Shown here: in pieces, positions 61,828 to 64,000 of the stretch
Numbering within the stretch: position 1 is the stretch's first letter
How the letters are laid out: each line of letters begins with the position of its first letter
DNA from: Bradyrhizobium sp. CB82
GTDB taxonomy: Bacteria > Pseudomonadota > Alphaproteobacteria > Rhizobiales > Xanthobacteraceae
Assembly (NCBI RefSeq): GCF_029714405.1
Contig: NZ_CP121650.1
Span: 5,833,001 to 5,897,000 of the forward strand
Length of the DNA stretch: 64,000 bases
Reading direction: 5' to 3'
Program-made: the position numbers and the translations under genes
Notes under the pieces: model-generated
Databases searched by the model: none
Told to the model about the DNA's origin: nothing
The model's input: the letters and a program-made list of their open reading frames with translations, nothing else

Positions 61828-62826
61828 TCAAGGTACCGGCCTGAACATCCAGATCGCCGCCGGCCCCGCGAAACTCTCTCGGACGGCCACGAGCAGCCGA
61901 TCAATCTCGGGAATGAACAGCGACGTTCGTGCACCGGCTACGGTCGGAATACGTGAGATTCTTTGATACGCCATGCCATTCGCCTCGAGCACGTCGACAT
62001 AACCCTGGCCACAGCTGACATAGACACGCTTGCGCCTGGCATCGACGAAGAGATCGTCGACGTCTCCACAGGTGTCGACGATCCCGATGGCCTTGCCGTC
62101 GGCAAGCTCCAAGACGCCGAGCCCGGGTGGACTACGGAACGCCACGAGAAGCCGATTTCGCTCGCGGTCGATCGCCATCGCGTAGTTTCCGCCCCTATCC
62201 ACCGGCCAGCTGGCAAGCTGCTTTGCGGATTTTCCGTCCACCACGGCGACTGCGCGAGCATTGGGAAGGTTGACGAAGATTCGATTCGTGTCGGGATCGA
62301 GCTGGAAGCTCTCCGGGTGCGCCTTCAGCGGCGTGTTCTGGACCTTGTTGCGAGTCGCGGCATCGAGGTATGCCAGAGCGCCGTCGCCGTAGCCGACGAT
62401 GACCCGTCGGGCAGCGGCATCGATGCGGATATTATCGGCATCGCTTCCAAGCTCGATTTGTCCCCTCGCCTCGTAGTCGTTGCCATCGAACAGCTTGACC
62501 GAACCGTCCCGAGCATTGGCGACGAAGAGCGTGTCGGTCGACGGCTCATAACCAACGCCTTGCGGCTCGCTCAACCGGGATATCGTCCGCACCAGGTTGC
62601 GTTTGGCGAGATCGATGACACCAAGGCTGTCGTTGCCGAGCTCGGCTACGAACAACCGTTGTCGCTTCAAATCGACCGCCATGTGATCGATCCGACCCCG
62701 GACGTGGCCGAGCAGAATCTTGGCCTCGAGTTGCAAGGGGCTGCCCTCTTCTGCCCGGGCAGACATCACGGCACCGCCCAGCACGATGCCGGCCACCGCC
62801 AACGTCCGGAACCAATGGCACATCAT
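61828..62826 (-). CDS. Secreted YncE-like beta-propeller protein
   Basis: 332 residues from ATG 62826 (a second ATG follows at once). Signal peptide ends MSARAEE. Repeated blade motifs: LFVAELGNDSLGVIDL, LFVANARDGSVKLFDG, RVIVGYGDGALAYLDA, RIFVNLPNARAVAVVDG, RVYVSCGQGYVDVLEA. Seven-bladed YVTN/YncE type, periplasmic; ligand unknown. Confidence 0.87.
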   Translation of the reverse strand: MMCHWFRTLAVAGIVLGGAVMSARAEEGSPLQLEAKILLGHVRGRIDHMAVDLKRQRLFVAELGNDSLGVIDLAKRNLVRTISRLSEPQGVGYEPSTDTLFVANARDGSVKLFDGNDYEARGQIELGSDADNIRIDAAARRVIVGYGDGALAYLDAATRNKVQNTPLKAHPESFQLDPDTNRIFVNLPNARAVAVVDGKSAKQLASWPVDRGGNYAMAIDRERNRLLVAFRSPPGLGVLELADGKAIGIVDTCGDVDDLFVDARRKRVYVSCGQGYVDVLEANGMAYQRISRIPTVAGARTSLFIPEIDRLLVAVRESFAGPAAIWMFRPVP

Positions 62827-62843
62827 TGCGCCCTCGCGTTCAA

Positions 62844-63137
62844 TTAGTGCACCATCACCCACCCTGGTTGCAGGATCGGATAGGCGGTCAAGCCGACGAC
62901 TGCGGTTGCCGCAATCAGGAGCGGATTGCTCACCTTCCAGCGGAACAGAATCGCGAGCGAGCCAATTCCGACCAGCGTCGTCAGCCAATCCCCGATCGCG
63001 ATGCGCCCGAGCAGGATGCACGCACCCAGAATCGTCCCAATCGCCGCGGCATAGGCGCCTTTAACGAAACCCTGCACATTTGCATTGCCGCGATGGCGCG
63101 CAAGCAGAGGTGCTGCGATCAGCACGAGCTCGTCGCC
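62844..63137 (-). pseudogene. C-terminal remnant of chromate transporter
   Basis: NANVQGFVKGAYAAAIGTIL, RIAIGDWLTTLVGI and PLLIAATAVVGLTAYPILQP are the end of a ChrA-type protein, which normally has about 400-450 residues. The N-terminal three quarters are absent; the frame enters from the following small gene near 63137 without a start. It is a deletion remnant. Confidence 0.75.
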
Positions 63138-63138
63138 G

Positions 63139-63315
63139 TCATTTCTTGCAGGATTTGAGACACATCTGGTACTCGGTCTTGCATGCCGGTCCGGCATAGT
63201 TCTTCATGCATGCGGCGCGCTGCTCGGCGCAGACCTTGCAGGTTTGAGCCTGGACCGCGTGTTCGCTCGCGAGCAGCGCAGCCAGCACCGACATTGCAAT
63301 AGCAAAGCTTCTCAT
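63139..63315 (-). CDS. Small secreted cysteine-rich protein (58 residues)
   Basis: From ATG 63315 behind AAGGAGG. Signal peptide MRSFAIAMSVLAALLASEHAVQA, then TCKVCAEQRAACMKNYAGPACKTEYQMCLKSCKK with six Cys in 34 residues. Periplasmic disulfide or metal-binding peptide. Not recognised beyond that. Confidence 0.75.
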   Translation of the reverse strand: MRSFAIAMSVLAALLASEHAVQAQTCKVCAEQRAACMKNYAGPACKTEYQMCLKSCKK

Positions 63316-63329
63316 TCGCGTTTCCTCCT

Positions 63330-63566
63330 TCACTTCAACTCTCGTTTCTTGTTGCAGGTCATCAGCAGATCGTCTCGGGCCTGCATGGCGTGGAGCGCGA
63401 GCGCGAAGCCCGCTCTGACCTGCTCCGCGTCGCCGCAGAAGACGATGACGTCACGCGGCTTCATCACTTCCCGCGCTTCATCGAAGACCGGCAAATCGGC
63501 CAAGGAGGCAAGCTCGCCGGCGCATGCCACCTCGATTTTGCGATCGGGGTCTCTTTGTTCGTTCAT
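63330..63566 (-). CDS. Hypothetical cytosolic protein (78 residues)
   Basis: From ATG 63566 with GAGGAGG upstream. NEQRDPDRKIEVACAGELASLADLPVFDEAREVMKPRDVIVFCGDAEQVRAG is protein-like with a mixed alpha/beta pattern. It lies 10 bases after the superoxide dismutase stop, so probably cotranscribed. No family recognised. Confidence 0.65.
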   Translation of the reverse strand: MNEQRDPDRKIEVACAGELASLADLPVFDEAREVMKPRDVIVFCGDAEQVRAGFALALHAMQARDDLLMTCNKKRELK

Positions 63567-63576
63567 GCGCCCCTCC

Positions 63577-64000
63577 TCAGGTTTCCCTCGCGTATCGTTC
63601 GTACAGTTTGGCGGCGTTATCCCAGCGAATGGCCTCCATGTAGACGTCGACATAGCGGGCCGCCGCAGCACCGAAGTCCATGTGATAGGCGTGCTCGTAC
63701 ATGTCGAGCACCAGCACCGGGCGACCACCGGCAAGCGTTGTCGTGTGATCGGCGGCCCATTGGTTGATGAGCCGCTTGTCGCGGGGTGAATAGGAAAGTA
63801 TCACCCAACCCGAGCCACCGCCTTCCGCCTTGCCCATCGCCGCGAATTCCGTCCGCCAGCGCTCCACGCTGCCGAAGTCACGCGCAATCGCGTCGGCGAG
63901 CGCGCCGCTCGGTCCGCCCCCACCACCGAGGCCGTCGAAATAGACCTCGTGCAGAATCATCGAGTTCGACGCGATCAGCTCTTCGCGCTTCAGGCCGTTG
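63577..64000 (-). CDS. Fe/Mn superoxide dismutase family protein, 5' end outside window
   Basis: The visible C-terminal 141 residues contain SMILHEVYFDGLGGGGGPSG, a Gln/Gly pocket region GKAEGGGSGWVILSY, and the metal ligands in VLVLDMYEHAYHMDFG (Asp and His). The frame is open to base 64000. It converts superoxide to peroxide and oxygen. Fe versus Mn cannot be decided here. Confidence 0.92.
   Translation of the reverse strand, partial: NGLKREELIASNSMILHEVYFDGLGGGGGPSGALADAIARDFGSVERWRTEFAAMGKAEGGGSGWVILSYSPRDKRLINQWAADHTTTLAGGRPVLVLDMYEHAYHMDFGAAAARYVDVYMEAIRWDNAAKLYERYARET

Overview
The window looks like chromosome of a Bradyrhizobium-type alphaproteobacterium. The inference rests on very high GC with strong GC3 bias, genes packed with few-base overlaps, the intergenic palindromic repeats familiar from that genus, and the mix of oxalate/glyoxylate, liv-type transport and CO-dehydrogenase-like (cox) genes. 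No tRNA, rRNA, CRISPR array, transposase or integrase was seen.

Region 1 (1-2365) has two leftward sugar-related genes: a galactofuranose-type (YtfQ-like) periplasmic binding protein cut by the window edge, and a fumarylacetoacetate-hydrolase-fold enzyme probably acting on 2-keto-3-deoxy sugar acids.

Region 2 (2689-24759) is the most striking part: about 22 kb of rightward, tightly spaced and mostly overlapping genes. It encodes a complete branched-chain-amino-acid-type ABC importer with an AraC regulator inside it. The last importer ATPase is fused to a Tm-1-like (UPF0261) domain and is followed by a stand-alone TIM-barrel protein of the kind that forms the other half of plant Tm-1. Next come a 969-residue flotillin-like protein with an 11-residue repeat coiled coil, two SRPBCC proteins, a molybdenum hydroxylase (FAD, 2Fe-2S and a large subunit split over two frames), its MoxR ATPase and VWA maturation pair (CoxD/CoxE-like), an amidohydrolase, a metallo-beta-lactamase-fold lactonase, a lactonase-isochorismatase fusion and an azoreductase-like flavoprotein. 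I read it as an uptake, hydroxylation and ring-opening/hydrolysis pathway for an unidentified (hetero)aromatic or lactam/lactone compound, with an unusual membrane scaffold component.

Region 3 (24760-33435) is mixed: a Gly/Tyr-rich secreted protein, a YeiH-type transporter, small unknown proteins, alanine dehydrogenase with a divergent Lrp regulator, a hydroxyacid dehydrogenase, a two-subunit TPP decarboxylase and a DUF1236 protein.

Region 4 (33436-46718) is C2 metabolism. Leftward glyoxylate carboligase, hydroxypyruvate isomerase and tartronate semialdehyde reductase convert glyoxylate to glycerate; adenine deaminase and an IclR regulator lie upstream. A GntR regulator with two perfect operator-like palindromes separates a leftward ATP-grasp acyl-CoA synthetase from rightward oxalyl-CoA decarboxylase and formyl-CoA transferase (oxalate use).

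Region 5 (46719-64000) mixes intact genes (MFS transporter, a nitrate/sulfonate/taurine-type ABC transporter, HpaB-type hydroxylase, Hsp70-like protein, TauE exporter, superoxide dismutase) with clear decay: a LysR remnant, a frameshifted ATC-hydrolase-like gene, a frameshifted flavin reductase beside hpaB, a truncated chromate transporter and a partial duplicate of an SRPBCC gene end.
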